The notes: generated by a model not told the origin, from the letters alone. DNA of 64,000 nt from Paracoccaceae bacterium (GCA_018222585.1 JAAFAB010000004.1:124001-188000), one strand, 5' to 3'. Positions 21,640 through 31,275 are shown, numbered from the stretch's first letter. Numbers and translations: made by a program.

Positions 21640-23205
21640 TCACTCCAGCTCGATGGTCCCCGGGGGCTTCGAGGTGCAATCGTAGAACACTCGGTTCACG
21701 CCCTTCACCTCGTTGATGATCCGGGTCGAGGTCTCGCCCAGGAATTCATGGGTGAAGGGATAGTAATCGGCGGTCATGCCGTCGACCGAGGTCACCGCGC
21801 GCAGCGCCAGCGCATAGTCATAGGTGCGGCCATCGCCCATGACACCGACGGTGCGCATCGGCAGGATGGCGGCGAAAGCCTGCCAGATCTCGTCATAGAG
21901 ACCATGTTTGCGGATCTGGTCGATATAGACCGCATCGGCCTTCTGCAGGATCGCCAGCTTGTCGCGGGTGATCTCGCCGGGGCAGCGGATCGCCAGGCCG
22001 GGGCCCGGGAAGGGATGGCGGCCGATGAAGCTCTGCGGCAGGCCCAGCTCGGTCCCGAGGGCGCGGACCTCGTCCTTGAACAGCTCACGCAGCGGCTCGA
22101 CCAGCTTCAGGCCCATCTTCTCGGGCAGGCCACCGACGTTGTGGTGGCTCTTGATGGTCACCGAGGGGCCGCCGGAGAAGCTGACCGACTCGATCACGTC
22201 CGGGTAGAGCGTGCCCTGCGCGAGGAAGGTCGCATCCTCGATCTGGCTGGCGTATTTCTGGAAGACGTCGATGAACAGCTTGCCGATGGTCTTGCGCTTG
22301 ACCTCGGGGTCGCTGACCCCTTCCAGCGCGCCGAGGAACAGGTCGCTCTCGTCCGCGTGGATCAGCTTGATGTTGTAGTTGTCGCGGAACATCTTCACGA
22401 CTTCTTCGGCCTCGTTGAGGCGCAACAAGCCGTGGTCGACGAAGACGCAGGTCAGCTGGTCGCCGATGGCCTCGTGCAGCAGGATCGCGGTGACCGAGCT
22501 GTCGACGCCGCCGGAGAGGCCACAGATGACATGGCTGTCTCCGACCTGTTCGCGGATCTTGGCGATCATCTCTTCGCGGTAGGCGGCCATGGTCCAGTCA
22601 CCGGCAAAGCCCGCGTCCTTGACGAAGTTCTCGTAAAGGGTGGCGCCGTTCGGGGTGTGATGCACCTCGGGGTGGAACTGCACCGCGTAGAAGCGGCGTT
22701 CCAGGTCGGCGGTGATGGCGAAGGGCGCACCGGGCGAGGTGCCGTAGACCTCGAAGCCGGGGGCGATCTTGCTGACGTGGTCGCCGTGGGACATCCAGAC
22801 CTGTTCGCGGCCCTCCAGGAACCAGCCGGTCAGCAGGTCGATGCGTGCCTCGGTGGGCTGCACGTAGGCGCGGCCGAATTCGGCCGTGTGGCTTTCGCCT
22901 GCCTCGACCATGCCGCCCAGGTCCTGCATCATCACCTGCTGGCCGTAGCAGATCCCCAGGATCGGCACGCCGAGGTCGTAGACCTCTTTCGGCGGGCGCG
23001 GAGAGCCCTCGCGCACCACGCTGTCGGGCCCACCCGAGAAGATCACGGCCTTGGGCGCGAACTCGGCCAGGAAGGCGGCGGTGACCTTCTGGTAGGGATG
23101 GATTTCGCAATAGACCTTCAGCTCCCGCAGGCGACGCGCGATCAGCTGCGTGACCTGGGACCCGAAGTCGATGATGAGGAGGCGGTCATGGGATGTCTGG
23201 ATCAT
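21640..23205 (-). CDS. guaA: GMP synthase (glutamine-hydrolysing)
   Basis: GuaA converts XMP to GMP using glutamine and ATP. The 521-residue product has the class I glutamine amidotransferase domain (1-200) with nucleophile in [11 protein letters not shown], and catalytic His/Glu in [10 protein letters not shown]. Then comes the ATP-pyrophosphatase domain with the PP-loop [12 protein letters not shown] at about 223-234, and the C-terminal dimerisation domain ending PPGTIELE (KPPGTIE binds XMP). The ATG at 23205 gives MIQTSHDRL; the GTG two codons upstream is an alternative. Confidence 0.97.
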   Translation of the reverse strand: MIQTSHDRLLIIDFGSQVTQLIARRLRELKVYCEIHPYQKVTAAFLAEFAPKAVIFSGGPDSVVREGSPRPPKEVYDLGVPILGICYGQQVMMQDLGGMVEAGESHTAEFGRAYVQPTEARIDLLTGWFLEGREQVWMSHGDHVSKIAPGFEVYGTSPGAPFAITADLERRFYAVQFHPEVHHTPNGATLYENFVKDAGFAGDWTMAAYREEMIAKIREQVGDSHVICGLSGGVDSSVTAILLHEAIGDQLTCVFVDHGLLRLNEAEEVVKMFRDNYNIKLIHADESDLFLGALEGVSDPEVKRKTIGKLFIDVFQKYASQIEDATFLAQGTLYPDVIESVSFSGGPSVTIKSHHNVGGLPEKMGLKLVEPLRELFKDEVRALGTELGLPQSFIGRHPFPGPGLAIRCPGEITRDKLAILQKADAVYIDQIRKHGLYDEIWQAFAAILPMRTVGVMGDGRTYDYALALRAVTSVDGMTADYYPFTHEFLGETSTRIINEVKGVNRVFYDCTSKPPGTIELE

Positions 23206-23339
23206 GTCCACGCCATAGAGCGCAGCGCGAAAGGAGGCAAGAGAGGAGCGGCGCCAGCCCTGCATTCCGGTTGAATTGCATCCCGGCCCGGCACATCATG
23301 GGGCGGCGGGCGAGGCCCGCATGTCAGGGGAGCTTTCAC

Positions 23340-24164
23340 ATGCCCGACAACATCCTGGTTGCCACCGACCTGTCCATCCGTTCTGAGCGGGCGCTGCGGC
23401 GGGCCGCGAAACTGGCCGAACAGCATGACGCGCGGCTGACCGTGCTCTGCATCGTGGATGAGGATCTGCCACAGCGGGTCGCGACACGGATGCGCGACGC
23501 GATGATCGAGGACCTGGCGCTGCATTGCGAGGGGCTGGACCATGGCCACGCGGTGCAACGCGTCGAGATTGCCGACCCGGTGCAGGGGATCCTCGGGGCC
23601 ATCGAGGAGAGCGGCGCCGACCTGCTGGTGCTTGGGGTTCACCGGCACAGGCCGATCTGGGATCTGGTCTATGGCACCACGATGGAGCGGGTGCTGCGGG
23701 TCAGTTCGGTGCCGGTGCTGCTGGTCAAGTCGGTGCCACATGCGCCCTATGCCCGGGTGCTGGCCGGACTCGACATGTCCGAAGCCTGCGCGACGGCGAT
23801 CCGCATGGCGCATGAGCTGGCGCCGGAGGCATCGCTGAGCGCCTTCCACGCGGTCCATGTGCCCTATCGCGGCCTGGTCGCGCCGCGCGGCAGCGCCGAG
23901 GCGCTCTCGCCCTTCCTCGAGGAGGCGGAGCGGCGAATGCGGACCTGGTGGCAGGGCGCCGATCTGCCCGAGACTCTGGCCATGCCGCGGGCCGAGGCGG
24001 CGGGACGGACCGAGCTGCTGATGCGCCGCCTGAGCGAGATCGGCCCCGACCTGCTGGCCATCGGCGCGCACAGCCGGTCAAGTTTCACCCCGACCATCCT
24101 CGGCAGCTTCACCGAGCAGATCCTGCGGGATCCGCCCTGCGACGTTCTGGTGCTGCGTCGCTAG
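23340..24164 (+). CDS. Universal stress protein with two tandem UspA domains
   Basis: A 274-residue protein with two fused UspA domains. The first, about 1-140, opens MPDNILVATDLSIRSERALRRA and contains LLVLGVHRH and SSVPVLLVK. The second, about 145-274, opens with ARVLAGLDMSEAC and ends LGSFTEQILRDPPCDVLVLRR. The G-x2-G-x9-G(S/T) ATP motif is only partly kept: the second domain shows IGAHSRSSFTPTILGSFTEQIL. The start is the ATG at 23340 with GGGGAG upstream. It is divergent from guaA. Role: stress survival, mechanism unknown. Confidence 0.88.
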   Translation: MPDNILVATDLSIRSERALRRAAKLAEQHDARLTVLCIVDEDLPQRVATRMRDAMIEDLALHCEGLDHGHAVQRVEIADPVQGILGAIEESGADLLVLGVHRHRPIWDLVYGTTMERVLRVSSVPVLLVKSVPHAPYARVLAGLDMSEACATAIRMAHELAPEASLSAFHAVHVPYRGLVAPRGSAEALSPFLEEAERRMRTWWQGADLPETLAMPRAEAAGRTELLMRRLSEIGPDLLAIGAHSRSSFTPTILGSFTEQILRDPPCDVLVLRR

Positions 24165-24300
24165 CGCCCCGGTCCGGAACGATCTGCCGCATTCGCCTCG
24201 TATCTGTCGCTTTTGCCCCGCCGATGCCGCTTGCAGTGGACGGCGCGACGCGGCACTTGGCTAGATAGAGGGACGAAATTCCGAACGGAGGCATGGCGAC

Positions 24301-25845
24301 ATGACGGAAGCAGCGGCGCGGAAGCGGGGACGAGGCGGTGGCGGTGCGGCACGACGCGCGGCGCGGACGGCGGTGTCGATCGACTGCGCACCGGTGATCC
24401 AACGCGGCATCCCCAACATGGAAATGCTCTCGGAAGAGGCGCTGGAGATCATCGAGACCAATGCCGAGACGGTGCTGGAAGAGATCGGCGTCAACTTCGT
24501 CAACAACCCCGGCGCGCTGGACCGCTGGCGCGAGGCCGGCGCCGACGTGCGCGGCGAGCGGGTGCATATCCCGCGCGGCCTGGCCCGCAAGCTTTGCGCG
24601 ACCGCGCCCGGCAGCTTCACCCAACTGGCCCGCAACCCCGAACGCTCGGTCGAGATCGGCGGCAAGGGGCTGGTGCTGGCGCCGGTCTATGGCCCGCCCT
24701 TCGTGCGCGACCTCGACGGCGGTCGCCGCTATGCGACGATGGAGGATTTCCGCACCTTCGTGAAGCTGGGCTACATGTCCAAGTGGCTGCACCACTCAGG
24801 CGGCACGGTTTGCGAACCGACCGACGTGCCGGTGAACAAACGCCACCTCGACATGCTGCACGCCCACATGACGCTGTCCGACAAGCCCTTCATGGGCTCG
24901 GTCACCGATCCCTCGCGGGCCGAGGACTGCGTCGAGATGTGCAAGATCCTGTTCGGCGAAGAGGTCGCGACCACGCAGCCGGTGATGACCTCGCTGATCA
25001 ACATCAACTCGCCGCTGACCTTTGACGACGTGATGATGGGTGCGCTCGAGGTCTATGCCGCCAACATGCAGGCCGCGATCATCTCGCCCTTCATCGTCGG
25101 TGGCGCCATGGCGCCGGTCTCGGTCGTCGGCACGCTGACGCAGGTGCTGGCCGAGGTGATGGCAGGTGTGGCCTATTCCCAGCTCATCCGTCCCGGCGCG
25201 CCGGTGATCTTCGGCGCCTTCGTGACCTCGATCGACATGAACTCGGGCGCGCCGACCTTCGGCACGCCGGAAGCCAGCCAGATCCTCTACGGCGCCGGCC
25301 AGCTGGCGCGGCGTCTGGGGCTGCCGTTCCGCTCGGGTGGCGGGCTCTGCGGCTCGAAACTGCCGGACGCACAGGCGGCCTACGAGACCGCGAACACCCT
25401 GAACGCGGCGCTTCTGGGGGGCGTCAACTTCATGCTCCACGCCTGCGGCTGGCTGGAAGGGGGCCTTGTTTCCTCCTTCGAGAAGTTCGTGCTGGACGCC
25501 GATCAGCTGGGCGTGCTGCACCGTCTGGGCGCCGGCGTGCCCCATGACGCGGAAGGGCAGGCCATGGACGCGATCCGCGAGGTCGGACCCGGCGGCCACT
25601 ACCTCGGCTGCGCCCATACGCAGCGGCATTTCCAGACTGCCTTCTGGCGGTCGGATGTGCTGGACAACAAGCCGTTCGAAACCTGGTCCGAGGAAGGCGC
25701 GCGGGACAGTCAGCAACTGGCCGCAGTGCGGGTGCGCAAGCTGCTGGAGACCTACCAGCAGCCGATGATGGCCCCCGAGACCGCCGAGGAACTGGCGGCC
25801 TACGTGGCGCGCCGCAAGGCAGAGATGCCCGACGCCTTCGCCTGA
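24301..25845 (+). CDS. MttB superfamily methyltransferase, non-pyrrolysine type
   Basis: The 514-residue protein is homologous to trimethylamine:corrinoid methyltransferase MttB, a TIM-barrel enzyme that moves a methyl group to a corrinoid protein. It has the typical opening IPNMEMLSEEALEIIE at about 38-53 and central segments such as HHSGGTVCEPTDVPVNKRHL and GSVTDPSRAEDC. The frame is read through with sense codons only, so it lacks the pyrrolysine of archaeal MttB; such homologues demethylate glycine betaine or other quaternary amines in some bacteria. The N-terminal ~25 residues are Arg/Gly/Ala-rich. No corrinoid protein gene is adjacent, so substrate is open. The ATG at 24301 has GGAGG upstream. 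Confidence 0.85.
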   Translation: MTEAAARKRGRGGGGAARRAARTAVSIDCAPVIQRGIPNMEMLSEEALEIIETNAETVLEEIGVNFVNNPGALDRWREAGADVRGERVHIPRGLARKLCATAPGSFTQLARNPERSVEIGGKGLVLAPVYGPPFVRDLDGGRRYATMEDFRTFVKLGYMSKWLHHSGGTVCEPTDVPVNKRHLDMLHAHMTLSDKPFMGSVTDPSRAEDCVEMCKILFGEEVATTQPVMTSLININSPLTFDDVMMGALEVYAANMQAAIISPFIVGGAMAPVSVVGTLTQVLAEVMAGVAYSQLIRPGAPVIFGAFVTSIDMNSGAPTFGTPEASQILYGAGQLARRLGLPFRSGGGLCGSKLPDAQAAYETANTLNAALLGGVNFMLHACGWLEGGLVSSFEKFVLDADQLGVLHRLGAGVPHDAEGQAMDAIREVGPGGHYLGCAHTQRHFQTAFWRSDVLDNKPFETWSEEGARDSQQLAAVRVRKLLETYQQPMMAPETAEELAAYVARRKAEMPDAFA

Positions 25846-25890
25846 GACGTCCGACGGCCGGGGCTCCGCGCGGAACGGCGGTGCCCCGGG

Positions 25891-26193
25891 TCAGGCCCCG
25901 GGCGCCTGCGGCGGGGTCGCGGCCATCAGCTGTGCCTCGCCGATCAGCGCCGCCAGAAGGCGCACATGGCGCAGCGGCGAATAGCTCGCCGACCCCTCGC
26001 GCCTCAGCGCGTCCAGTTCCGCCTCCCGTTCCATCAGATCCAGCGCCGCCGCCCCGTGGCGGCGCGGCACCAGCGGCCCGAGAAGGCCCGGCAGATGGCG
26101 CTCGCGCCGGTAGTCCCGCGCGGCCAGCCGCGCCGCCGTCACCAGCAGTCCCGGGCGCTTCAGCTGCGCCAGCATGGCAGTGATATCCTGCAT
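25891..26193 (-). CDS. DUF6477 family protein
   Basis: This 100-residue protein begins MQDITAMLAQLKRPGLLVTAAR and has a conserved-looking centre with a DYRRERHLPGLL element and a C-terminal helical SPLRHVRLLAALIGEAQLM. I match it, from memory of the pattern, to the uncharacterised DUF6477 family found in Rhodobacteraceae. The ATG at 26193 has AGGAG upstream and is preferred over in-frame codons further out. It is divergent from the DUF6456 gene, an association I recall from related genomes. Function unknown. Confidence 0.7.
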   Translation of the reverse strand: MQDITAMLAQLKRPGLLVTAARLAARDYRRERHLPGLLGPLVPRRHGAAALDLMEREAELDALRREGSASYSPLRHVRLLAALIGEAQLMAATPPQAPGA

Positions 26194-26329
26194 CGTCACA
26201 TCTCCTATCATGTCGCGGTTCGCGACCCGGAGATGCTTGCACAACCTATTGGGGTGTTGCGTCTCGTGGGAAGGCGCGCACGGTGCTGCAAGAATAGTTT
26301 ATGCTTTCGAAACAATGGTTGAGGCGGGG

Positions 26330-26358
26330 TTAACAATTAACCTTTATGAAACCTTAAC
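26330..26358. promoter_or_regulatory. Cluster of three TTAAC motifs between the DUF6477 and DUF6456 genes
   Basis: TTAAC occurs at 26330, 26337 and 26354 in an AT-rich island within the divergent promoter region. TTAAC is the half-site of the alphaproteobacterial regulator CtrA, but the spacing does not match the TTAA-N7-TTAAC full site. Regulatory meaning is a guess. Confidence 0.25.
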
Positions 26359-26420
26359 GCCTGACCTTGTGGATAAACTGGGGCAAACCCAGGCAAACGA
26401 GACTGCCGAACGAGACCGAT

Positions 26421-27554
26421 ATGAGCCCGACAGAGCATTGCGATGTCCCTGCGGCGCGTGGGGTCCCTCCCTGGGTCCCGACCGCCGCGCGCCATTATCT
26501 GTGCCATACGGAACGCGGAGTTCCGATCCGGCAACTGGCACGGGAAGCGGGCTGCCACCCGTCGACCGTGCTGCGCCAGATCCGCCGCTTCGAGACGCTT
26601 CGGGATGATCCTCTTGTCGATTGCGCCCTTTCCCGGCTTGGGAGGGAAGGGGGCGGCAGGATAGTTTCGATGGGGTCGGGCCCGACACAGGACCGCTCGA
26701 CGATGACGACATTTGCCAGGGAAGACCTTCAGACACCGATCACCGAAACCATCCTGCGCCGCGATGCATTGCCCGTGCTGCGCCATCTCGCCCGCCCCGG
26801 GACCGTGCTGGCCGTGGCGCAGGACATGGACAAGGCCGTGGTGGTGCGGGACCGCCTCGACGGCTCGCCCGACCGCCTCGACGTGGTCTCTCGCCAGTTG
26901 GCCGAGGCCATGGCGCTGAAAGACTGGATCACCTGCAAGAGCCCCGGCCGGGTGGCTCGCTACACTATCACTTCTCAGGGGCGTACGACCCTCAACACCT
27001 TGATCGCCAAGGCGGAAAATGCCGCGCGCGGATTTGCCGAAGGGATGGCGCGTTTCGACACGGGCACGCCGGGCCGCGAGGCCGAGCCTGCCGACGAGGG
27101 CAATCGCGCAAGGGGCTGGGCCAGCGACACGCCGGTTGCGGCCCTGGCCCGCCGTCGCGACCGTGATGGCCAGCCCTTCCTGCGCTCGGAACTGGTCCGG
27201 GCCGGCGAAAGGCTGCGTGAGGACTTCGAACTGTCGCAGATGGGTCCCAGGGTCACCCAGGACTGGGATCGGTTCCTGACGGCCGGCACCTCCGAAAGCA
27301 GGTCCGCACAGTCAACGGGGCCCCTGCGCGGCGCAGAAGCGGCGGGCGAGAGGGTGGCCTCGGCACTGCGCCACCTCGGGCCGGGGCTCGCCGATGTCGC
27401 GCTGCGCTGCTGCTGTCACCTCGAAGGTCTCGAGACCGCAGAGCGCAAGATGGGCTGGTCGGCGAGGTCGGGAAAGATCGTGCTGCGGATCGCGCTGGAG
27501 CGGTTGCATCGCCACTACCAGAACCTGCCCCAGGAGAGCCGGCTGATCGGCTGA
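26421..27554 (+). CDS. DUF6456 domain protein with N-terminal helix-turn-helix
   Basis: A 377-residue protein with two recognisable parts. Residues ~22-55 read as a helix-turn-helix (VPIRQLAREAGCHPSTVLRQIRRFE). Residues ~225-370 form the DUF6456 region, which includes FLRSELVRAGERLREDFELSQMG, the LADVALRCCCHLEGLE segment with three consecutive cysteines, and KIVLRIALERLHRHY. The architecture suggests a transcription factor; targets are unknown. The start is the ATG at 26421; an in-frame GTG at 26367 is possible. It is divergent from the DUF6477 gene and has a strong terminator at 27617-27652. Confidence 0.78.
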   Translation: MSPTEHCDVPAARGVPPWVPTAARHYLCHTERGVPIRQLAREAGCHPSTVLRQIRRFETLRDDPLVDCALSRLGREGGGRIVSMGSGPTQDRSTMTTFAREDLQTPITETILRRDALPVLRHLARPGTVLAVAQDMDKAVVVRDRLDGSPDRLDVVSRQLAEAMALKDWITCKSPGRVARYTITSQGRTTLNTLIAKAENAARGFAEGMARFDTGTPGREAEPADEGNRARGWASDTPVAALARRRDRDGQPFLRSELVRAGERLREDFELSQMGPRVTQDWDRFLTAGTSESRSAQSTGPLRGAEAAGERVASALRHLGPGLADVALRCCCHLEGLETAERKMGWSARSGKIVLRIALERLHRHYQNLPQESRLIG

Positions 27555-27616
27555 GACCTTTCAATTTGGCGTCAAATCTGCCGCTATTCCGCGTCAGCTG
27601 TTAGGTGAGATTAACA

Positions 27617-27652
27617 GGGCCCCCTCGAAAGATGGGGGCCCGGACTTTTTTA
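27617..27652 (+). terminator. Rho-independent terminator of the DUF6456 gene
   Basis: An 8-bp GC stem GGGCCCCC/GGGGGCCC with a 9-base loop is followed by GGAC and TTTTTT. It lies 62 bases after the stop codon, in the gap to the convergent VIT1 gene. Confidence 0.85.
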
Positions 27653-27717
27653 GTTTCCATATCCGAAACAAAGATATCCATAATATCTCTATTGTGCCGG
27701 TCTGGTGCTGCCGATGT

Positions 27718-28443
27718 CTAGCCGCCGACCACGAGGCCCACCCCGTAGGCCACCAGGGCACAGGTGGTGCCGAGGGCGATGGTTTCGCCCAAGGTCCGGG
27801 CCAGTTTCTCGCCGGTGGCGTTCCAGCGCAGCAGGCCGAGCGCGGTGAGGGCGGCCAGGGTGGTGCAGATCGAGGCCAGGAAGGTGCCTCCTGTCGGGGC
27901 GTGCAGGAAGTAGGGCACCAGCGGCGCCGCGCCGAAGAGGATGAAGCTGAAGAAGGTCACCAACCCGTTGATGCCGGGGCTTTCCTCGGCCGGGTCGTGC
28001 ATCCCGAATTCATAGGTCATCATCAGGTCGGCCATGATCGAGGGATGGTGCACCATGATCTCGGCGGTGGCATGGGCATCCGCCCGCGACAGGCCGCGCT
28101 GGTGCAGGATCACCTCCAGTTCATCGCGTTCATGGTCCGGATTCTCGGCGATCTCATGCAGCTCCATCTCGCGGCGGGCGTGGTAGAGGTCGCGCTGTGC
28201 CCGGCCCGAAAGGAACTCTCCCAGCCCCATCGAAACCGCGTCGGCGAACAGGTTGGCCAGCCCGAAGATCAGCACCGCCATGCCGCCGATCTGCGCCACG
28301 CCGTCGGACTGCGCCCCGGCGAACCCCGAGACGATCGCGAAGGTGGTGACGATACCGTCGTTGCCGCCATAGACGATTTGGCGCAGATATTCCTGTGCGC
28401 GTCCCAGTTGATGCGCTTCGCGCCTGTGCCTGGCCCAATCCAT
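27718..28443 (-). CDS. VIT1/CCC1 family iron/manganese transporter
   Basis: The 241-residue membrane protein belongs to the VIT1/CCC1 family, which moves Fe(II) or Mn(II) out of the cytosol. The first helix carries the family motif EYLRQIVYGGNDGIVTTFAI (about 18-37), and the loop between helices 2 and 3 is the charged, metal-binding-like segment with REMELHEIAENPDHERDELE. About five helices are visible. It lacks the N-terminal ferritin-like domain of the related MbfA. The ATG at 28443 is chosen; a start at 28476 would add unconserved residues. It is divergent from oxyR across 141 bp, which suggests a link with oxidative or metal stress. Confidence 0.88.
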   Translation of the reverse strand: MDWARHRREAHQLGRAQEYLRQIVYGGNDGIVTTFAIVSGFAGAQSDGVAQIGGMAVLIFGLANLFADAVSMGLGEFLSGRAQRDLYHARREMELHEIAENPDHERDELEVILHQRGLSRADAHATAEIMVHHPSIMADLMMTYEFGMHDPAEESPGINGLVTFFSFILFGAAPLVPYFLHAPTGGTFLASICTTLAALTALGLLRWNATGEKLARTLGETIALGTTCALVAYGVGLVVGG

Positions 28444-28584
28444 GAAGGTCCCTCCGGTCTGATGCGGCCCGGGCATAGCCCCGGGGATCGGCGAGGCAAA
28501 GCGCGAACGACTCGCATCGCGGGATGGATGGAGAGAGATATAACTTCGACTTCACCCCAGCCGGGGCTGTGATAGGGAGAGCCT

Positions 28585-29508
28585 ATGAACATCACGCTGC
28601 GCCAGCTCACCTATTTCCGTTCTCTTGCCACGCACCACAACTTCGGGCGCGCCGCCGAGGCGGTGCATGTGTCCCAGCCCGCGCTTTCGGTGCAGATCCG
28701 CGAGATGGAGCAGGCCCTGGGCGGCCAGTTGGTCGAGCGGCGGGCCCGGGATGTGGCGCTGACGCCTTTCGGGCGGCTGGTGCTGGCGCAGACGGACAAG
28801 GTGCTGGGCGAGGTGCAGACGCTGAAGGACCTGGCGCGCTGGAACGGTGGCCTCTCCGGCGAGCTGAGGCTGGGGATCATCCCCACCATCGCGCCTTACC
28901 TGTTGCCGCAGGCCCTGGGCGCCATCCGTGCCGAGGACATCGGCCTGGTGGTGCAGGTGCAGGAGTCCAAGACCGCGCGCCTGCTGGAGGACCTGCAGGC
29001 GGGACGGCTGGATGCCGTCGTGCTGGCCCTGCCGATGGAAAGCGAGAAGGGGCTGGAGGTCGCGCCGCTGTTCGAGGACCGTTTCGTGCTGGCGGGCAGC
29101 GCCGCGCGCATCGCGGCCCTGTCTGGCCGCGAGGACAGCCTGCGCCCCGATCACCTGGGGCCCGAGACGCTGCTGCTGCTGGAGGACGGGCATTGCCTGA
29201 CCGACCAGGCCCTTGAGGTCTGCGGGCAGGCCCGGGACCACGGGCAGATCGACATGGGCGCGTCGTCGCTTTCAACCCTGTCGCGGCTGGTGGCGGCGGG
29301 ATTCGGGCTGACGCTGCTGCCCGAGCTGGCGGTCGGGCGCGAGGCGGCGGGGCTGGTCCTGCGCCGCTTCGGCGGCGAGGAGCCGTCGCGGCAGGTGGCG
29401 CTGGTCCGGCGGGCCTCTTCGCTGGATGACGGCTGGTTCCGGACCCTGGCGCAGATCCTGGCCCGCGCGGGCCAGGAGATCACCGAGGAGGTGCGCGCCA
29501 CCCTGTGA
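28585..29508 (+). CDS. oxyR: LysR-type hydrogen peroxide sensor OxyR
   Basis: OxyR is a cytosolic LysR regulator activated by disulfide formation on contact with peroxide. The 307-residue protein has an N-terminal winged helix (RQLTYFRSLATHHNFGRAAE, then VSQPALSVQIREME). In the effector domain LLLLEDGHCLTDQALEVC places Cys204 and Cys213 nine residues apart, exactly as the redox pair of E. coli OxyR (199 and 208), within a near-identical motif. It ends 16 bp from the end of a convergent peroxiredoxin gene and is divergent from the VIT1-type metal transporter; both are plausible targets. Confidence 0.93.
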   Translation: MNITLRQLTYFRSLATHHNFGRAAEAVHVSQPALSVQIREMEQALGGQLVERRARDVALTPFGRLVLAQTDKVLGEVQTLKDLARWNGGLSGELRLGIIPTIAPYLLPQALGAIRAEDIGLVVQVQESKTARLLEDLQAGRLDAVVLALPMESEKGLEVAPLFEDRFVLAGSAARIAALSGREDSLRPDHLGPETLLLLEDGHCLTDQALEVCGQARDHGQIDMGASSLSTLSRLVAAGFGLTLLPELAVGREAAGLVLRRFGGEEPSRQVALVRRASSLDDGWFRTLAQILARAGQEITEEVRATL

Positions 29509-29524
29509 AGGTGGCGCCGCAGGC

Positions 29525-30067
29525 TCAGGCGGCGGCGCGGGCCGCTTCCAGGTGGGCCAGCAGGGTCTCGGGCGAGGACTGGCCGTAGGGGTCTTCGCCG
29601 TGGTTGTCGCTGATCCCGGGCTCTTCGAACCAGGCTTCGACGACACCGTCGTTGATCAGCGCCGCATAGCGCCACGAGCGCAGGCCGAAGCCCAGGTTGT
29701 CCTTGTGCACCAGCATCCCGACGCGGCGGGTGAATTCGCCGGACCCGTCGGGGATCACCTTGACGTTCTGGATGCCCTGGGCCTTGGCCCACTGGTTCAT
29801 CACGAAGCTGTCGTTGACCGACATGCAATAGATGTCGTCGACGCCGAGCTCCTGGAACCTGGCGAAATTGTTCTCGAAGCCGGGCAGCTGGTAGGTCGAG
29901 CAGGTCGGGGTGAAGGCGCCGGGCAGAGAGAACAGGATGACGCGCTTGCCGGCGAAATAGTCGGCGGTGGTCATGTCCTGCCAGCGGAAGGGGTTCGGGC
30001 CCTCGATGCTGTCGTCACGGACGCGGGTGCGGAAGGTCACTTGGGGGAGTTTCGAGCCGGTCTGCAT
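29525..30067 (-). CDS. Peroxiredoxin (Prx5 / glutaredoxin-dependent type)
   Basis: A 180-residue thiol peroxidase that reduces hydrogen peroxide or organic peroxides. The peroxidatic cysteine is C56 in the signature LPGAFTPTCSTYQLPGF. The later YCMSVND element and the FGLRSWRYAALINDGVV region are typical of the Prx5 subfamily. A possible second cysteine is in the DIYCMSVND strand. The ATG at 30067 has AAAGGA eight bases before it and is preferred over one at 30085. It is convergent with oxyR. Confidence 0.92.
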   Translation of the reverse strand: MQTGSKLPQVTFRTRVRDDSIEGPNPFRWQDMTTADYFAGKRVILFSLPGAFTPTCSTYQLPGFENNFARFQELGVDDIYCMSVNDSFVMNQWAKAQGIQNVKVIPDGSGEFTRRVGMLVHKDNLGFGLRSWRYAALINDGVVEAWFEEPGISDNHGEDPYGQSSPETLLAHLEAARAAA

Positions 30068-30324
30068 GGCGTCATCCTTTCTCATGGAAGTGATAAGTCG
30101 CCGCGTTGTTAGAATTGTTCCAATCGCGACGCAAGGCGCTTTCCGCGATGCGGCATCCGGGTATTGAAAAATTTTCGCGGGATATCAGATGTTAACGGGC
30201 AGCGCCTCACAGACTTTCTGCGCCTGCATGGCAGCCATTCCCGAATTGCAGGACCGACATGCGCAACTGGTCCTTTCCTGTGCGCCTGTCTATGATAGCC
30301 CTCAGCCTGTAAGAGGAGCCAGAT

Positions 30325-31275
30325 ATGCGTGATCTCAAGATCCCCGAGCAGCGTCACCCTGAAAAGGCGCACCGTCCCGACAACGCCCAGCCCAAGAAGC
30401 CGGACTGGATCAGGGTCAAGGCGCCGACCTCGAAGGAATACAACGAGACGCGCAAGATCATGCGCGAGAACAAGCTGGTGACGGTCTGCGAAGAGGCGGG
30501 CTGTCCCAACGTGGGCGAATGCTGGTCGCAGGGCCATGCCACCATGATGATCATGGGTGAGATCTGCACCCGCGGCTGTACCTTCTGCAATATCGCCACC
30601 GGCCGCCCCGATGCGCTGGATGTCTTCGAGCCGGGCCGCGTCGCCCATGCGGTCGAAAAACTGGGGCTGAATCACGTCGTGATCACCTCGGTCGACCGTG
30701 ACGACCTGGACGATGGCGGGGCCGATCACTTTGCCCAGACCATCCGCGCCGTCCGGCATCGCTCTCCCTCGACCACCATCGAGATCCTGACGCCCGATTT
30801 CCTGAAATGCGCCCCCGAGGTGCTGGAAACCGTCGTCGAGGCGCGCCCGGATGTCTTCAACCACAATCTCGAAACCGTCCCCGGCCTGTACCAGTCGGTG
30901 CGCCCCGGCGCGCGGTATTTCCACTCGCTGCGCCTGCTGCAACGGGTGAAGGAGCTGGATCCGACCATCTTCACCAAGTCCGGCGTCATGGTCGGCCTGG
31001 GCGAGGAACGGGCCCAGGTGCTGCAGGTCATGGACGACATGCGCTCGGCCGACGTGGATTTCATGACCATCGGCCAGTACCTGCAGCCGACCCCCAAGCA
31101 CCACGCGGTCGCGCGCTTCATCACCCCGGACGAGTTCAAGAGCTACGAGAAGGCGGCGTTCAACAAGGGCTTCTTGATGGTTTCGGCGACGCCGCTGACA
31201 CGCTCGTCCTACCACGCCGGGGATGATTTCGCCCGCCTGCGCGCGGCACGCCTGAAAAAGCTGGGGCTGGGCTGA
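30325..31275 (+). CDS. lipA: Lipoyl synthase
   Basis: LipA is a radical-SAM enzyme that inserts two sulfurs into octanoyl groups on E2 and GcvH proteins. The 316-residue product has the auxiliary cluster ligands C55, C60 and C66 ([12 protein letters not shown]) and the radical-SAM cluster CTRGCTFC at C81/C85/C88. The substrate-domain patterns [15 protein letters not shown] and [11 protein letters not shown] and the [13 protein letters not shown] segment follow. The ATG at 30325 has AAGAGGAG upstream. It stands alone; lipB is not in the window. Confidence 0.97.
   Translation: MRDLKIPEQRHPEKAHRPDNAQPKKPDWIRVKAPTSKEYNETRKIMRENKLVTVCEEAGCPNVGECWSQGHATMMIMGEICTRGCTFCNIATGRPDALDVFEPGRVAHAVEKLGLNHVVITSVDRDDLDDGGADHFAQTIRAVRHRSPSTTIEILTPDFLKCAPEVLETVVEARPDVFNHNLETVPGLYQSVRPGARYFHSLRLLQRVKELDPTIFTKSGVMVGLGEERAQVLQVMDDMRSADVDFMTIGQYLQPTPKHHAVARFITPDEFKSYEKAAFNKGFLMVSATPLTRSSYHAGDDFARLRAARLKKLGLG

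Noticed and set aside
26330-26358. A canonical CtrA binding site
   Set aside because: The TTAAC copies are spaced 7 and 17 bases apart, not the 11 of TTAA-N7-TTAAC.
30189-30331. A short plus-strand frame of about 46 codons ending just inside lipA, possible leader peptide
   Set aside because: No ribosome binding site, no run of regulatory codons and no attenuator-like hairpins were seen.
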